NCBI GenBank assembly: GCA_021827805.1
Contig: JAKAUG010000124.1
Location: 1-5,502, forward strand
Reading direction: 5' to 3'
DNA length: 5,502 nt
From: Bacillota bacterium
GTDB taxonomy: Bacteria; Bacillota; Sulfobacillia; RBS10-35; JAJYVN01
Shown: piece after piece, positions 4,945 to 5,502 of the stretch
Numbering within the stretch: position 1 is the stretch's first letter
Layout of the letters: each line of letters opens with the position of its first letter
Notes under the pieces: generated by a model
Databases searched by the model: none
Seen by the model: the letters and a program-made list of their open reading frames with translations, nothing else
What the model was told of the DNA's origin: nothing
Translations under genes and position numbers: made by a program

Positions 4945-5502
4945 CTAGGCCCCGAGTTCCTGCCCCTGCCCCCGCCCCCGCCCCCGCCCCCGCTCTCGCT
5001 CCCGCGACAGCAGAGGAGCAAGAAAGCGCCCTGTGTGCGATTGGGGCTGGGCCGCGATGTCCTCCGGCGTCCCGACAGCCACCACCTCGCCGCCGGCATC
5101 CCCGCCCTCCGGGCCCAGATCGACCACCCAGTCGGCGGTCTTGATCACATCCAGATTGTGTTCGATCACGATCACCGTATCTCCCGCGTCCACCAGGCGG
5201 TGCAGCACGGCCAGCAACTGCTGCACGTCCGCCATGTGCAGGCCCGTCGTGGGTTCGTCCAGGATGTACACCGTGCCGCCGTCCGAGCGCCGCGCGAGCT
5301 CCGTGACCAGCTTGATGCGCTGGGCCTCTCCGCCGGAGAGCGTCGGGCTCTGCTGGCCGAGTGTGAGATAGCCCAGCCCCACGTCCTGCAGCAGCTTCAG
5401 CGCATGGTGGATGCGCGAGTGGGCCTGAAAGAGTTCCACCGCCTCGTCCACATTCATCGCCAGCACGTCGCCGATGCTCTTCTCCCGCCACAGCACCGAC
5501 AA
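4945..5502 (-). CDS. uvrA: UvrA, excinuclease ABC subunit A, C-terminal 185 residues (5' part outside window)
   Basis: UvrA is the ATP-dependent damage sensor of nucleotide excision repair and loads UvrB. The fragment covers the end of the second ABC ATPase. Numbering from the window edge, it has the signature LSGGEAQR (55-62), the Walker B with catalytic Glu and D-loop region [12 protein letters not shown] (78-89), and the switch histidine in [13 protein letters not shown] (112-124), followed by the usual [20 protein letters not shown] end. The frame is open to the window edge; the TTG at 5502 is an internal leucine codon, not a start. After the normal family end near [10 protein letters not shown] come about 20 extra residues, rich in Arg-Glu then Arg-Gly ([12 protein letters not shown]), encoded by a hexanucleotide repeat. 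The stop is TAG (4945-4947). The gene leads the repair cluster seen here. Confidence 0.97.
   Translation of the reverse strand: MSVLWREKSIGDVLAMNVDEAVELFQAHSRIHHALKLLQDVGLGYLTLGQQSPTLSGGEAQRIKLVTELARRSDGGTVYILDEPTTGLHMADVQQLLAVLHRLVDAGDTVIVIEHNLDVIKTADWVVDLGPEGGDAGGEVVAVGTPEDIAAQPQSHTGRFLAPLLSRERERGRGRGRGQGQELGA
4962..5003. repeat. hexanucleotide GCCCCC/GGGGGC tandem repeat inside the uvrA 3' end
   Basis: Four perfect GCCCCC units (4968-4991) are flanked by degenerate units: GCCCCT at 4962-4967, and GCTCTC and GCTCCC at 4992-5003. The unit is six bases, so gain or loss keeps frame and adds or removes one Arg-Gly pair in UvrA. On the minus (coding) strand it gives four runs of five G separated by single C, plus a fifth run of four G: a strong G-quadruplex-forming pattern in DNA and in the mRNA. 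It lies 34 bp or more upstream of the SDR start codon. Confidence 0.85.

Noticed and set aside
4968..4991. Hexanucleotide array as a CRISPR or attachment site
   Set aside because: Units are directly adjacent with no spacers and lie within the uvrA coding frame; it is a simple sequence repeat.
3876..5144. A 422-codon plus-strand open frame opposite the SDR and uvrA end
   Set aside because: Low-complexity translation (Pro-Ala runs from the hexanucleotide repeat) and antisense to two recognised proteins.
4604..5491. Minus-strand 295-codon frame overlapping uvrA and the SDR in another frame
   Set aside because: Alternative-frame shadow; the frames of UvrA and the SDR carry conserved motifs and this one carries none.

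Overview
The window is very G+C-rich bacterial chromosome. No mobile element, CRISPR array, tRNA or rRNA was recognised. Apart from one small gene at the left edge, everything reads on the minus strand, from right to left. The gene content (UvrA and UvrC, a zinc-ribbon/HTH protein of the DUF2089 type, and a YvlB-like DUF4097 protein) fits a high-GC Firmicutes-type lineage such as Limnochordia, Thermaerobacter or Symbiobacterium. That placement is a low-confidence inference from gene types and composition.

Layout in the direction of transcription: (1) 5502-4945, the C-terminal 185 residues of UvrA, whose 5' part lies outside the window. Its end is a GGGGGC hexanucleotide repeat coding for an Arg-Gly tail. 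(2) 4928-4056, an NAD(P)-binding atypical SDR of the NmrA/NDUFA9 type, 16 nt after uvrA. (3) 3982-3806, a 58-residue, two-helix membrane protein with a GTG start. (4) 3790-1880, complete uvrC, 15 nt further on. (5) A 79-nt gap with a good sigma-70-like promoter and a short inverted repeat. (6) 1800-1420, a DUF2089 zinc-ribbon/HTH protein. (7) 1399-269, a 376-residue DUF4097 protein with seven T(S/T)NG repeats. A strong hairpin at 221-266 separates this gene from a convergent small membrane-protein gene (7-222, plus strand).

uvrA, the SDR, the small membrane gene and uvrC look like one nucleotide excision repair transcription unit, since the short gaps suggest co-transcription. UvrA recognises damage and UvrC makes both incisions; uvrB is not in view and may lie upstream of uvrA. 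The DUF2089-DUF4097 pair can be transcribed from its own promoter and perhaps also by read-through from uvrC. Both proteins of this pair carry the same short helical motif (E-x-G-x-I-T-A-x-E-A-A-D), at the C-terminus of one and the N-terminus of the other. This suggests a shared partner or a common origin.

No clearly new system is present. The points most worth a second look are the repeat-encoded UvrA tail, the unannotated-looking 58-residue membrane gene in front of uvrC, the motif shared by DUF2089 and DUF4097, and their linkage to excision repair genes. The long plus-strand open frames opposite uvrC and the other genes are compositional shadows.
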